DNA from: Nocardia brasiliensis IFM 10847
Lineage (GTDB): Bacteria > Actinomycetota > Actinomycetes > Mycobacteriales > Mycobacteriaceae
Assembly: GCF_000710915.1 (NCBI RefSeq)
Contig: NZ_BAUA01000209.1
Span: 16,592-80,591, forward strand
Direction: 5' to 3'
Length of the DNA: 64,000 nucleotides
The notes under the pieces are model-generated. The model ran no database searches. It worked only from the letters and a program-made list of their open reading frames with translations, and had not been told where the DNA came from. The position numbers and the translations under genes were made by a program. Numbering within the stretch: the first letter of the stretch is position 1; the number at the start of each line of letters is the position of its first letter. Shown here one piece after another: positions 6,902 to 15,907 of this stretch.

Positions 6902-9718
6902 TCACTCCTGCACCAGGAACTGCGCCAAATGGCGGGCGGGGCGGCCGGCCAGCTGGGCCGCCTGGGTACGGCAGGAGAAGCCGTCGGCGAGGAACACCGC
7001 CTCCCCCGCTGCGGTCCGCAGGGTGGGCAGGAGGCCGTTCTCGGCTACCGCGACCGAAATGTCGTAATGGCCGCGTTGCATTCCGAAGTTTCCGGCCAGA
7101 CCGCAACAGCCGGTGATTTCGGTCACGGTAATTCCCATTTTGGTTAACAGTCGGCGATCGGCGTCGAAGCCGAGCACCGCGTGCTGGTGACAATGCGGCT
7201 GCACCACCACCGAATGGTCCGGTCGGTGCGGTGGGCGCCAGTCCGGTTGATCGGTCAGAAATTCGGCGAGTGTGCGCACCGCCCGTGCCGTCGGCGCGGC
7301 GCGCGGATCGTCCGGCAGCAGTTCGGGCAGGTCGGAGCGTAGGACGGCAGTGCACGAGGGTTCCAGGCCGAGCACGATGCCGCCGCCGCGAACGTGCTCG
7401 TCCAGCGCGTCCAGCGTGGCGCGCAACCGCGCCCGCGCACCGTCCAGTTGCCCGGTGCTGATCCAGGTGAGCCCGCAGCACACCCGCCGTGCGGGAATGC
7501 GCACCCGATAGCCGAGCGAGTGCACCAATCGCGCTGCGGCCATGGCTATCTCGGGGTCGAAAGCGTCGGTGAAGGTATCCACCCAGAGCATCACCTCGGG
7601 CCGTTCCGCCGCCGCGTCGGCGGTATCGGGATGTGCTCGGCCGGGCGCGGGCAGCACGCCGCCGAGGTCGCGCCACCGCCGCCGGAAGCTGCGGTCCGCC
7701 AGCCGGGGTACCGGCCTGCGCGGATCGATCCCCGCCGCGCGCAACCCGATTCGCCGCAGGGGGCCGATCTCGGCGAGCGTGTTGGCGGCCCGCGGCACCT
7801 TTGTCGCCAGCGACAACCACCGCGGCAGCCACCCGAGGGAATAGTGATCGATCGGCCGCGGCCTGCGCCGGTAGCGGCGATACAGCGCCTCGGATTTGTA
7901 GGTGGCGACGTCGACCCCGGCCGGGCAGTCCGAGGCGCAGGCCTTGCAGGACAGGCACAGATCCAGGGACTCGGCCACTGCGTCGGACGACCACGTCAGC
8001 GCGCCACGGGCCACCTCCTGCAGCACCCGCGACCGGCCGCGGGTGCTGTCCTTCTCGTCCCGGGTGGCCAGATACGACGGGCACATGAAACCGCCGCTCG
8101 CGCGGGTGTCCGCGCGACACTTCCCGACGCCGACGCAACGGTGCACCGCGGTACTCAGATCGCCGTTGTCGTGCGGGAACGCGAAACCGCCCGCGGCGGG
8201 CAGCACCGGCAGCCCAGCTACCCGTAGATCGGCGTCGAGCGGTCGCGGCGTCACCAGCACACCCGGGTTGAGTACGTTGTCCGGATCGAAAAGCGCCTTG
8301 TACCCGGCGAATACGTCGAGCACCGGCCGGGAGTACATGAGCGCGAGCAACTCCGAGCGCGCGCGTCCGTCGCCGTGTTCTCCGGACAGCGAGCCGCCGT
8401 GGCGCACCACCAATTCGGCGGCGTCGAAGAGGAAGCGCCGGAAACGTTGCGGGGCCTCGACGATCGGAAGGTCGAGCCGCACATGAATGCAACCGTCGCC
8501 GATGTGGCCGTACAGCAACCCGTCCACCCCGTGGGCCCGCGTCAACTCGGCGAAATCCCGCAGATAGGAGCCCAGGCGTTCCGGCGGCACCGCCGCGTCC
8601 TCCCAGCCGGGCCAAGCCGGATGTCCGTCCGGGGTGCGACCGGCCAACCCCGCCCCGTCCGCGCGGATGTGCCAAAGCGACGCGGCCGCAACCGGATCCG
8701 TGACGATGCGCGCGTCCACCGCCGCGACCGAGCGGCAGAGCTGGTCGGCCGCGGCCATGGCCTCGTCCCGGCTCTGGCCCGCGGTCTCCACGAACAACCA
8801 CCCGCCGCCGCGGGGTAGTTCGGGCACGGTGCCGCGGTGGGCGCGGACCGCGTCGACCAGCCGGGCATCGATGCCCTCGACGGCGGTCGGTTCGCACGCC
8901 AGCACGGCGGCGACATCGTCTGCGGCAGTAGCGATGTCGGGGTAACCGAGCACCGTCAACACGGTCGCCCGCGGTAGCGCGACCAGCTCGACCGTGGCGT
9001 CGAGCAGCAGGCCGCAGGTGCCCTCCGACCCGACGAACGCCTTCGCGACCGACGAACCCCGTTCGGGCAGTAGGTGTTCGAGTCCGTACCCGGACGCCTG
9101 CCGGTCGAAGCGACCCAGGTCGGTGCGCAGTACCGCGAGGTTCGCCCCGGTGAACTCGGCCAGTCCCGGCAGCACGGACAACTCGTGCGCGAGCCGCCGC
9201 TCAGCGCCGGTGCCGTCGAGAATTCGCAGTTCCCGCACCGTATCCGAGGTGCGTCCCCAGGCCACCGCGCGCGGGCCGCAGGCGTTGTTGCCGATCATCC
9301 CACCGAGGGTGCACCGGTTCTGCGTGGACGGGTCGGGTCCGAACCGCAGCCCGTATTGCTTTGCCGCGCCCTGTAATTGCGCCAGCACCACGCCGGGCTG
9401 CACCCGGGCGGTGCGGGCTTGCGGATCCAGTTCGATGATCTGGCGCATGTGCCTGCTGAAATCCAGCACCAGCCCGGGGCCGATCGCATTGCCCGCCACC
9501 GACGTGCCGCCGCCGCGCGCGGTCACCGGCAGGCCTTCGTCGCGGGCGAACGCCAGCGTGGTCCGCACGTCCTCGTCGCCGCGCGGGAAGATCACGGCCC
9601 GCGGCGGCACTCGGTAGTTCGACGCGTCCGACGAATACTCCGCCCGTCGCCGCTCGGACGTGTCGACCTCACCCGTGAGTCGCCCCCGCAACGCCGCCAG
9701 CACCCGGTCCTCGGTCAC
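6902..9718 (-). CDS. FAD-binding and (Fe-S)-binding oxidoreductase (GlcD-GlcF fusion, D-lactate/2-hydroxyacid dehydrogenase type)
   Basis: 938 aa, a known fused architecture. Residues ~40-260 form a PCMH-type FAD domain (VTARGGGTSVAGNAIGPGLV, then LGGMIGNNACGPRAV). The FAD-oxidase C domain follows, with GLLYGHIGDGCIHVRL and LSGEHGDGRARSELL. Near residue 600 are two 4Fe-4S clusters (CVGVGKCRADTRASG, then CLSCKACASDCPAGVDVATYK). The C-terminal third carries CCG-type cysteine motifs (RRVCCGLTW, ITGCCGLAGNFGM). Such enzymes oxidise D-lactate, glycolate or related 2-hydroxyacids and pass electrons to the quinone pool through the Fe-S part. The true substrate is not evident. The gene is monocistronic. 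Confidence 0.88.
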   Translation of the reverse strand: MTEDRVLAALRGRLTGEVDTSERRRAEYSSDASNYRVPPRAVIFPRGDEDVRTTLAFARDEGLPVTARGGGTSVAGNAIGPGLVLDFSRHMRQIIELDPQARTARVQPGVVLAQLQGAAKQYGLRFGPDPSTQNRCTLGGMIGNNACGPRAVAWGRTSDTVRELRILDGTGAERRLAHELSVLPGLAEFTGANLAVLRTDLGRFDRQASGYGLEHLLPERGSSVAKAFVGSEGTCGLLLDATVELVALPRATVLTVLGYPDIATAADDVAAVLACEPTAVEGIDARLVDAVRAHRGTVPELPRGGGWLFVETAGQSRDEAMAAADQLCRSVAAVDARIVTDPVAAASLWHIRADGAGLAGRTPDGHPAWPGWEDAAVPPERLGSYLRDFAELTRAHGVDGLLYGHIGDGCIHVRLDLPIVEAPQRFRRFLFDAAELVVRHGGSLSGEHGDGRARSELLALMYSRPVLDVFAGYKALFDPDNVLNPGVLVTPRPLDADLRVAGLPVLPAAGGFAFPHDNGDLSTAVHRCVGVGKCRADTRASGGFMCPSYLATRDEKDSTRGRSRVLQEVARGALTWSSDAVAESLDLCLSCKACASDCPAGVDVATYKSEALYRRYRRRPRPIDHYSLGWLPRWLSLATKVPRAANTLAEIGPLRRIGLRAAGIDPRRPVPRLADRSFRRRWRDLGGVLPAPGRAHPDTADAAAERPEVMLWVDTFTDAFDPEIAMAAARLVHSLGYRVRIPARRVCCGLTWISTGQLDGARARLRATLDALDEHVRGGGIVLGLEPSCTAVLRSDLPELLPDDPRAAPTARAVRTLAEFLTDQPDWRPPHRPDHSVVVQPHCHQHAVLGFDADRRLLTKMGITVTEITGCCGLAGNFGMQRGHYDISVAVAENGLLPTLRTAAGEAVFLADGFSCRTQAAQLAGRPARHLAQFLVQE

Positions 9719-9729
9719 CCCGCCAGCCT

Positions 9730-9892
9730 AGGGCCTGTTTCATGAGTCACGGCGGCGCCTTCGGGGTCCAGCTCGCCGCCTGGCCGCGTTGTCGTCGTCG
9801 CCGATACAACCCCGGTATCGGCTCCTCCTCCGCCTTGCCAGGCGACGAGCTGGACCCCGAACGCATCCACCGTGACTCATGAAACAGGCCCT
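9730..9892. repeat. MITE-like long imperfect hairpin (163 bp)
   Basis: The ends are AGGGCCTGTTTCATGAGTCA (9730 onward) and its exact inverse ending at 9892. The arms continue for about 54 bp each (9731-9784 / 9837-9891) with a handful of mismatches; both contain TTCGGGGTCCAGCTCG. A second small stem (GCCGATA / TATCGGC) sits in the central loop. There is no coding capacity and no obvious target duplication. It lies between the start of the oxidoreductase (-) and the ABC transporter start (+), and could affect either promoter. It resembles a non-autonomous element mobilised by a transposase elsewhere; that is inference. Confidence 0.6.
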
Positions 9893-10055
9893 GCGCGCGG
9901 CCCGGCCACCGGCGCTCGCCGCGGGGAAGCCGCAGCATTGCGGTTTCGCTGTGCGCAGAAGAAGTGCCCGCGGGATGGGCTTGTGCTCAACCTTTGTTGA
10001 GGTCTTAGTGTCGGTGCCGAGGGCTTGAATGGGCGGGGAGTGAAAGGACTCAACA

Positions 10056-11936
10056 GTGAGTATCGAATCGGTGGCGTGGAGCCAGATGTACCGGCGGGCC
10101 AACGCGCCGGAGGAACAGCGGCCGTTCCGTCTGGCGACCGCGCGCCGCATTCTCCGGTTCGCCGCCCCGCACCGGCGGCGGATCGGCGCGTTCCTGCTGT
10201 TCAGCGTGCTCGCCGCGCTGCTCGGCGTGGCGACGCCGGTGCTGGCCGGGCGGGTGGTCAACGACATCGTCGGCGGGGCCGCGCCGCGCGTCGTGATCAC
10301 CCTGGCCGTCGTGATCGGACTGATCGCCGTGGTCGATGCCGTGCTCGGCGTGCTGATCCGATGGTTGTCCTCGCGCATCGGCGAGGGCTTGATCCTGGAC
10401 CTGCGGACCGCGGTGTTCGACCACGTGCAGCGGATGCCGGTCGCGTTCTTCACCCGGACCAGGACCGGCGCGCTGGTCAGTCGGTTGAACAACGACGTCA
10501 TCGGCGCGCAGCGCGCGTTCAGCGACACGCTGTCCGGGGTCATCACGAACCTGGTGACCTTGGCGCTCACCCTCGCGGTGATGGTGCGGATCTCGTGGCA
10601 GATCACCCTGCTGGCCCTGGTCCTGCTGCCGGTCTTCGTGGTGCCCGCACGCCGGATGGGCAACCGGCTGGCCGGCCTGCAACGCGAGGCGGCGGGACTC
10701 AACGCGGCCATGAGCACCCAGATGACCGAGCGGTTCTCCGCGCCGGGCGCGACCCTGGTGAAGCTGTTCGGTCGGCCGCGGCAGGAGTCCGAGGAGTTCG
10801 AGCTGCGCGCCCGCCGAGTCCGCGATATCGGCATCCGGACCGCGATGTTGCAGACCGTGTTCGTCACCTCGCTGACCCTGGTGTCGGCGCTCGCGCTCGC
10901 GCTGGTCTACGGCCTCGGCGGGTGGTACGCGTTGCGCGGCCAGCTCGACGCGGGTGCGGTCGTCTCGCTGTCGCTGCTGCTCACCCGCCTCTACACCCCG
11001 CTGACCGCGCTGGCCAGCGCCCGGATGGAGATCATGGCCGCGCTCGTGAGCTTCGAGCGGGTGTTCGAGGTGCTGGATCTGAAACCGCTCATCGAGGACG
11101 CGCCCGATGCGGTCGCGGTGCCAGAAGGGCCGGTCGCGGTCGAACTGGACGATGTCACCTTCGGCTACCCCGCCGCCGACAAGGTCTCGCTCGCTTCGCT
11201 GGAAGACGTGGCGACGCTGGACACCCGCGGCGGGGTCGACGTGCTGCACAACGTCTCGCTGCGCGCCGAGCCCGGCCAGCTCGTCGCGCTGGTCGGCTCG
11301 TCGGGCGCGGGCAAATCCACGGTCGCGCAGCTGGTTTCGCGACTGTACGACGTGGACAGCGGCGCGGTGCGGCTCAACGGCACCGACGTCCGGGACCTGA
11401 GCACCACCTCCCTGCGCGACACGGTGGGCCTGGTGACCCAGGACGGGCACCTGTTCCACACCACGATCCGCGCGAACCTGGCGCTGGCCCGCCCCGAGGC
11501 GACCACGGAGGAACTCTGGGATGCCTTGCAGCGCGCTCGGTTACGCGACCTGGTCGAATCGCTGCCCGACGGGCTCGACACCGTGGTCGGCGAGCGGGGT
11601 TACCGCCTCTCCGGCGGCGAACGACAGCGCCTGACCATCGCCCGCCTGCTGTTGAAGCAGCCGCGCGTCGTCATCCTGGACGAGGCGACCGCCTCGCTCG
11701 ACTCCACCTCCGAAGCCGCGGTGCAGGAGGCGCTCTCGGAGGCACTGGCGGGCCGGACCGCGCTGGTCATCGCGCACCGGTTGTCCACCATCCGCGCCGC
11801 CGATCAGATCCTGGTGCTGGAGGACGGCCGAATCATCGAGCGCGGCAACCACGCCGAGCTGCTGGCCGCCGAGGGACGGTACGCCGAGCTGTACCGGACC
11901 CAGTTCGCCGACGAACCGGCGACGGCCGCGGCCTGA
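10056..11936 (+). CDS. ABC exporter half-transporter (fused membrane and ATPase domains)
   Basis: 626 aa from a GTG with an AAAGGA ribosome-binding site. The N-terminal six-helix ABC_membrane domain spans about 30-330. The C-terminal nucleotide-binding domain has Walker A GSSGAGKST, Q-loop (GLVTQDGHLFH), signature LSGGERQR, Walker B VVILDEAT and switch AHRLST. The layout matches bacterial multidrug/lipid exporter half-transporters that act as homo- or heterodimers. There is no partner gene nearby, so it may homodimerise. A notable insertion of about 20 residues (KVSLASLEDVATLDTRGG) precedes Walker A. The substrate is unknown. Confidence 0.92.
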   Translation: MSIESVAWSQMYRRANAPEEQRPFRLATARRILRFAAPHRRRIGAFLLFSVLAALLGVATPVLAGRVVNDIVGGAAPRVVITLAVVIGLIAVVDAVLGVLIRWLSSRIGEGLILDLRTAVFDHVQRMPVAFFTRTRTGALVSRLNNDVIGAQRAFSDTLSGVITNLVTLALTLAVMVRISWQITLLALVLLPVFVVPARRMGNRLAGLQREAAGLNAAMSTQMTERFSAPGATLVKLFGRPRQESEEFELRARRVRDIGIRTAMLQTVFVTSLTLVSALALALVYGLGGWYALRGQLDAGAVVSLSLLLTRLYTPLTALASARMEIMAALVSFERVFEVLDLKPLIEDAPDAVAVPEGPVAVELDDVTFGYPAADKVSLASLEDVATLDTRGGVDVLHNVSLRAEPGQLVALVGSSGAGKSTVAQLVSRLYDVDSGAVRLNGTDVRDLSTTSLRDTVGLVTQDGHLFHTTIRANLALARPEATTEELWDALQRARLRDLVESLPDGLDTVVGERGYRLSGGERQRLTIARLLLKQPRVVILDEATASLDSTSEAAVQEALSEALAGRTALVIAHRLSTIRAADQILVLEDGRIIERGNHAELLAAEGRYAELYRTQFADEPATAAA

Positions 11937-11940
11937 CGGG

Positions 11941-11976
11941 TTCGGCCCCGATGCCTGAGGGGTCATCGGGGCCGAA
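11941..11976. terminator. Bidirectional terminator
   Basis: Perfect 13-bp stem TTCGGCCCCGATG (11941-11953) / CATCGGGGCCGAA (11964-11976), 10-nt loop. It lies between the convergent stops of the ABC exporter and the TAP-like hydrolase. Confidence 0.65.
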
Positions 11977-11987
11977 TGCCGTCGGTG

Positions 11988-13547
11988 TTATTTCGCCGCC
12001 GCGCTGTCGGCGGAGCAGTCCACGTCGGTGTCGGGCAGGGCACCTTCGGCGAAGTAGGTGTTGATCGCGTCGTTCACACAACTGCTCAGGTCCGGCCGAA
12101 ATGTCAGGTGGATTCGCACGTCTCGCAGCGTGACCAACTTCGACGCGCTCACCTGCTGGTGCAGCCGCAGCGCGTGCTGGTACGGCGTGCGCGGGTCCCC
12201 GGTCGACTGCACGATCAGCGCGGGCACCGCATTGCGCACCACCGTCGGCGCCTCCACCGGCCCCGGCCAGAACGCGCACGGTTGGATATTGCCCGCCATC
12301 GCACCGAAAACCGGCTGGGTGGCGCGGGTTTCCTCGATCGTGCGCCAGTACCAGCCCGGGTCCCGCGGCACACCCGCGTCACCGCAGGCGATCTGGGCCA
12401 GCGTCGAATTCTCACCGTCGCGCAGCGCGGTCAGGATCGCGGCGAGCCGGGGCGTGCGGGCCTCGGCCGGTGCGCCGCCCGCCGCGTCGGCGATCTCCCG
12501 GATGGTCTGGGCCAGTGCGTCGTTCAACCGGAAGTTCATCAGCATCCCGTGCAGCACGAACGGCAGCCAGTGGTCGTCGATGGCGAAATCACCGATGACG
12601 ATCGGCTGCCGTGCGGCCGTGCGGATCAGCTGCTCGACTGTCGCCCGCACCTGCTGCGGCGTACCACCGAACCGGTAGGTCTCGTCTTTCGTCGCGGCCC
12701 AGGCGGCCCAGTCGTCCAGCGCGCTCTCGTCCGCCGGCCCCCAATCCTGCACCAGTCCCGCCCAATACCGGTCCGGGTCGATGGCGCTGTCCAGCACGAT
12801 CCGCCCGCTGCGGTCCGGGAACAGTTGCGTGAACACCGCGCCCAGGTAGGTGCCGTAGGACGTGCCGTAGTAGTCGAGCGTCGGTTCGCCGAGGACACCG
12901 CGCACAACGTCCATGTCCCGAGCTGTGTTGCGGGTGGTGAACTGCCGCATCATCTCCGGGTCGTGCACCAGGCAGCCGGCGGCCATGCCCGCCGACTGCA
13001 CCGTGTCGTGCACGAAGCCGGACAGATCCAGACCCGCCGACCGAACCATCTCACCGACCGGCCAGCCGCAGCGCTTGCTGCGCCCGGATGCGCCGACGCC
13101 GCGTGGATCCATCCCGATCAGATCGTGAGTGGCCAGCACGTCCGAGGACAGCACGTCGCCGAGCAGATCGATGCTGTCCAGCCCTTCGGCGCCGGGCCCG
13201 CCCGGGTTCGCCAGCAGAATCCCCTGCCGCCGGGTGGGTTCGGTCGCCTTGACCCGGGAGATCGCCACCGTCATGGTGCGGCCGTCGAGCCTGCCGTAGT
13301 CCAGCGGCACCAGCACGTCCGCGCACTCGCCGCCTGCTTTGTCCAGATTGTCGATGCCGCAAGGTTTCCAGGCGAGCTGCTGGCGATAGAACCGCTCCAT
13401 GCCGCCGGGCGCCGGGTCCGCGCCGGGCGCGGCGCTGCCGTACCCGGCTACCGGTGCCGTGGCCAGCAGCGACACCGTCAAGACCGCCAACGAACGCCGG
13501 AACAGTCGCACCACCACCAGAGTTCGCCTCTCCCGCACACACCTCAT
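11988..13547 (-). CDS. Secreted alpha/beta hydrolase, TAP-like (tripeptidyl aminopeptidase family)
   Basis: 519 aa. A basic N-terminus and hydrophobic stretch (LFRRSLAVLTVSLLATAPVA) indicate a Sec signal. The alpha/beta-hydrolase core has the oxyanion motif NPGGPG (114-119), the strand DLIGMDPRG and the nucleophile elbow DYYGTSYGTYLG with Ser230. The C-terminal TAP-like domain contains QSTGDPRTPYQHAL (acid) and the following His region (VRIHLTF). Relatives include Streptomyces SlpD/SlpE-type and mycobacterial secreted exopeptidases such as Hip1-like proteins. It probably acts outside the membrane on peptides or esters. Monocistronic. Confidence 0.85.
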   Translation of the reverse strand: MRCVRERRTLVVVRLFRRSLAVLTVSLLATAPVAGYGSAAPGADPAPGGMERFYRQQLAWKPCGIDNLDKAGGECADVLVPLDYGRLDGRTMTVAISRVKATEPTRRQGILLANPGGPGAEGLDSIDLLGDVLSSDVLATHDLIGMDPRGVGASGRSKRCGWPVGEMVRSAGLDLSGFVHDTVQSAGMAAGCLVHDPEMMRQFTTRNTARDMDVVRGVLGEPTLDYYGTSYGTYLGAVFTQLFPDRSGRIVLDSAIDPDRYWAGLVQDWGPADESALDDWAAWAATKDETYRFGGTPQQVRATVEQLIRTAARQPIVIGDFAIDDHWLPFVLHGMLMNFRLNDALAQTIREIADAAGGAPAEARTPRLAAILTALRDGENSTLAQIACGDAGVPRDPGWYWRTIEETRATQPVFGAMAGNIQPCAFWPGPVEAPTVVRNAVPALIVQSTGDPRTPYQHALRLHQQVSASKLVTLRDVRIHLTFRPDLSSCVNDAINTYFAEGALPDTDVDCSADSAAAK

Positions 13548-13601
13548 CGCGCAGGCAACGGTAACGGATCGGCGCGGGTACGGCTCAGGTCGCGCAGGCG
13601 C

Positions 13602-13808
13602 TCAGCAGGGCAGTGCGCGTTCGTCCAGGACGCAGCGGCCCTCCTCGACCAGCGTGGTCCGGGCTCGCCGTCGCACTCGGCAGCGGTCCACGGTGCAGTC
13701 GAGGTGCAATTGCATTGCCGCGTGGGCTTGTTCGACGGTCATGATGCCGGGGTCGGCGCCGCAGGCCAGCATCGCCGCCACATGCATGTTCAGATTGGTG
13801 AGCTGCAT
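13602..13808 (-). CDS. Small Cys-containing hypothetical protein (68 aa)
   Basis: The ATG at 13808 shares its A with the TGA of the gene upstream (TGATG), a tight translational coupling that fixes this start over the longer reading frame. The product begins MQLTNLNMHVAAMLACGADP and ends DERALPC. It has a helical N-terminal half (VEQAHAAMQLHLDC) and Cys/Arg pairs (CTVDRCRVRRRARTTL). I recognise no family. It forms an operon with the 106-aa gene and is divergent from the HTH/DUF5753 regulator. Confidence 0.55.
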   Translation of the reverse strand: MQLTNLNMHVAAMLACGADPGIMTVEQAHAAMQLHLDCTVDRCRVRRRARTTLVEEGRCVLDERALPC

Positions 13809-14128
13809 CAGGCGACTCCCGCCGGCTGGGCCGTGGCTCGCCACCGATGTCGAGAAGGAACCGGATGCTCGGTTTCCCAGGATGATTGCCGCACCGCCAT
13901 CCCGACCGCCTCCAGCGCGGTGAGCCCGACCTCGTCGGCGAGATCACCGACCACGTCCAGCAGCGCCGGCACCACTTCGGCAACCCGCAGCGCGGCCACG
14001 GCCTGTGCACACGTCAACGTGCGGCCCGGTAGGTAGGACACCACCCAGCTGCCGTCTCCGACGCTGCGTGCTCGGTGCGTAGTGAGATCGCTGGTCATCA
14101 AGGACGACGCAATGACATGTACAGCCAT
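13808..14128 (-). CDS. Hypothetical protein (106 aa), coupled to the 68-aa gene
   Basis: Start at 14128 (MAVHVIASSLMTSDL), with AGGAAC/GAGGAG upstream; M11 at 14098 is an alternative. The core is GSWVVSYLPGRTLTCAQAVA, then a helix ALLDVVGDLADEVGLTALEA. Small proteins with a 'WVVS.LPGR.LT..qA..A..lAE' pattern are, as far as I recall, scattered in Nocardia and Mycobacterium accessory regions without known function. Its stop overlaps the start of the next gene (TGATG). Confidence 0.55.
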   Translation of the reverse strand: MAVHVIASSLMTSDLTTHRARSVGDGSWVVSYLPGRTLTCAQAVAALRVAEVVPALLDVVGDLADEVGLTALEAVGMAVRQSSWETEHPVPSRHRWRATAQPAGVA

Positions 14129-14398
14129 GACTCCTCGTTCCTGCGGGCGACTCCTGGTGAGTGCTCGGACAACGCCGGGCATACTTCCAGCACACCATTG
14201 CCGGGGAGGTGAAACAACGCCCGCGATGGATATCCAAAAATTTCGCGCGAATTCCCAGCACGAAAACCAGCCGGGAGGGCAGGATTCTCCATAGTGGACG
14301 AAAGAGCCCGCTGCCCAAGCGAAGTGACGGGGAACCGAGCTTGCTGGTTGCCCCCGCCTGCCCGCGGGTGAGCAGCCGAACACAGAACGGAGCGTGCT

Positions 14399-15352
14399 GT
14401 GTCAGCGAGTTCGGCAAGAGCGTCAACGAGTTCGGAGCGAGTGTCCGGAAATCACGACAGACCGTCCGGTACCGAGAGCGCTTCCTCTACCCTACCGCGC
14501 CGGCAGCTGGGTCGGTACCTACGCGATTGGCGCACCCAGGCGGGCCTCACCATCGCCGAGGCCTCGCGGCTGATGGAGTGGGGCGCAAGCACTTTGCAGC
14601 GGTTGGAGAAGGGGCAGGCCGATCGTATCCGCACCATCGACATCCAAGAGCTGTGCCGCATCTACGGTATTCCGGACGAACTGGCCGACGGTCTCAAGGG
14701 CCTGGCCCAGCAGGCCGCGGTCAAGAGCTGGTGGCATGCCTACGGTGACCTGATCCCCGAAAACTTCGATGTCTACGTGGGTTTGGAGGCATCGGCCCAG
14801 CAACTCAGTTCCTACCAATCGGAACTGGTACTGGGTCTGCTGCAAACCGCGGACTACGCAAAGGCTCTGCATCGCCTCGGCTATCCCGGCGATTCCGAGG
14901 CGGAACTGGAACGCCGGGTGCAATTGCGGTTACAGCGGCAGGCCCTGATCTCCCGGCGGGCCTCCCCCGCGACCGTTGCCGTGGTGTTGCACGAGTCGGT
15001 TTTGCGCCGCGTGGTCGGTGGCGCCAAAGTGATGGCGGCGCAGCTACGACATCTTGCGGATTTGAGTACCAACGACAATGTTGCTGTGCGTATCCTGCCG
15101 TTCGCGGCCGGCATTCCGCTCGGAGATTCCACGGGGCCTTTCACCGTGCTCGAGTTCGGCACAGATAGCAAGGGACATCCAGTAGAGCCCCCAGTTGTGT
15201 ATGTAGAAGGCTTCACCGGGGATCTCTACCTCGAAAGACCGGTCGACGTGCAGCGGTACCATCGGGCACACGCGTGCCTCCAGCGCGCCGCGCTGGATAT
15301 TCAAACCAGTAGACATCTGCTCCGGCAGGTAGCGAAGGAGTTTGCGGCATGA
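14399..15352 (+). CDS. HTH regulator with DUF5753 (Scr1-family antitoxin-like)
   Basis: 317 aa from a GTG. After a Ser-rich N-terminus (~30 residues) comes an XRE-type helix-turn-helix: LGRYLRDWRTQAGLTIAEAS, then RLMEWGASTLQRLEKGQ. The rest is DUF5753, with SYQSELVLGLLQTADYAKAL, VLHESVLRRVVGG and TGPFTVLEFG. These proteins are paired with DUF397 partners throughout Actinobacteria and regulate development or act in toxin-antitoxin-like modules. Its stop overlaps the ATG of the first DUF397 gene (ATGA), so they are co-translated. A divergent two-gene operon of small proteins shares the upstream region. Confidence 0.9.
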   Translation: MSASSARASTSSERVSGNHDRPSGTESASSTLPRRQLGRYLRDWRTQAGLTIAEASRLMEWGASTLQRLEKGQADRIRTIDIQELCRIYGIPDELADGLKGLAQQAAVKSWWHAYGDLIPENFDVYVGLEASAQQLSSYQSELVLGLLQTADYAKALHRLGYPGDSEAELERRVQLRLQRQALISRRASPATVAVVLHESVLRRVVGGAKVMAAQLRHLADLSTNDNVAVRILPFAAGIPLGDSTGPFTVLEFGTDSKGHPVEPPVVYVEGFTGDLYLERPVDVQRYHRAHACLQRAALDIQTSRHLLRQVAKEFAA

Positions 15353-15552
15353 GTATCGATCTGGCTGGGGCGCAGTGGTTTACGAGCACCCGCAGTGGTA
15401 GCAAGGATTGTGTCGAGGTGGCCTTCCTCGACGGCGGACAGGTCGGCGTGCGCGACAGCAAGAATCCCGGCGGCCCGGCCCTGGTTTTCACCCCCACGGA
15501 ATGGGACATATTCACCTCCGGTGTGGCCGGCGGCGAATTCACCCGCGCCTGA
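15349..15552 (+). CDS. DUF397 domain protein (copy 1)
   Basis: 67 aa, the normal size. It carries the DUF397 pattern: AQWFTSTRSGSKDCVEVAFL, then VGVRDSKNPGGPALVFTPTE, then WDIFTSGVAGGEF. The ATG overlaps the stop of the HTH/DUF5753 gene by 4 nt. DUF397 proteins are small partners of such regulators and are proposed toxin-like or signalling partners; the mechanism is not settled. Confidence 0.9.
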   Translation: MSIDLAGAQWFTSTRSGSKDCVEVAFLDGGQVGVRDSKNPGGPALVFTPTEWDIFTSGVAGGEFTRA

Positions 15553-15582
15553 GCGCGTGGCGCTGAGCAAGGAGTTCGACTC

Positions 15583-15807
15583 GTGAGTGTCAACAGTGGT
15601 GCGAATGTCGACCTGTCCGGCGCGACCTGGCGCACGGCGGGCGAAACGGCGGGTAACGACAGCGTCGAGGTGGCGCTGCTGGCAGCGGGGCACGTCGCCC
15701 TGCGGGACGGCAAGAATCCGGACGGACCCGTGCTGGTCTTCACACCCGCCGAGTGGGCGGCATTCACCGCGGGCGTGCAGGACGGCGAGTTCGACCGGCC
15801 CCAATAG
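15583..15807 (+). CDS. DUF397 domain protein (copy 2)
   Basis: 74 aa from a GTG with an AAGGAG ribosome-binding site at about 15569. It has the same family pattern as copy 1: NDSVEVALLAAGHVALRDGK, then GPVLVFTPAEWAAFTAG. The N-terminus diverges (VNSGANVDLSGATWRTAGE). The canonical Cys before VEVA in copy 1 is Ser here. The 30-bp gap to copy 1 indicates one operon. Two diverged tandem copies suggest duplication after the module formed. Confidence 0.9.
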   Translation: MSVNSGANVDLSGATWRTAGETAGNDSVEVALLAAGHVALRDGKNPDGPVLVFTPAEWAAFTAGVQDGEFDRPQ

Positions 15808-15907
15808 CCACCACAGGACAGCCCGGCCGCGGCGGACGCGGGCCGGGCTCGTCGGCGCGCCGTAGTCGAGCGTTTCGCTTGGATAACATTTGGGTAGCCC
15901 ATCCTTT

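Noticed and set aside
9730..9892. Hairpin considered as a transcription terminator
   Set aside because: It lies upstream of two divergent genes, not downstream of any stop, and is far longer than a terminator.
9740..10867. 375-codon minus-strand frame opposite the ABC transporter and through the hairpin element
   Set aside because: Low-complexity Arg/Ser/Thr translation, antisense to a clear exporter; not a gene.
11976..14036. 686-codon plus-strand frame opposite the TAP-like hydrolase and small genes
   Set aside because: Antisense shadow of a hydrolase with an intact signal peptide and catalytic motif; Arg/His/Gln-rich, no domain.
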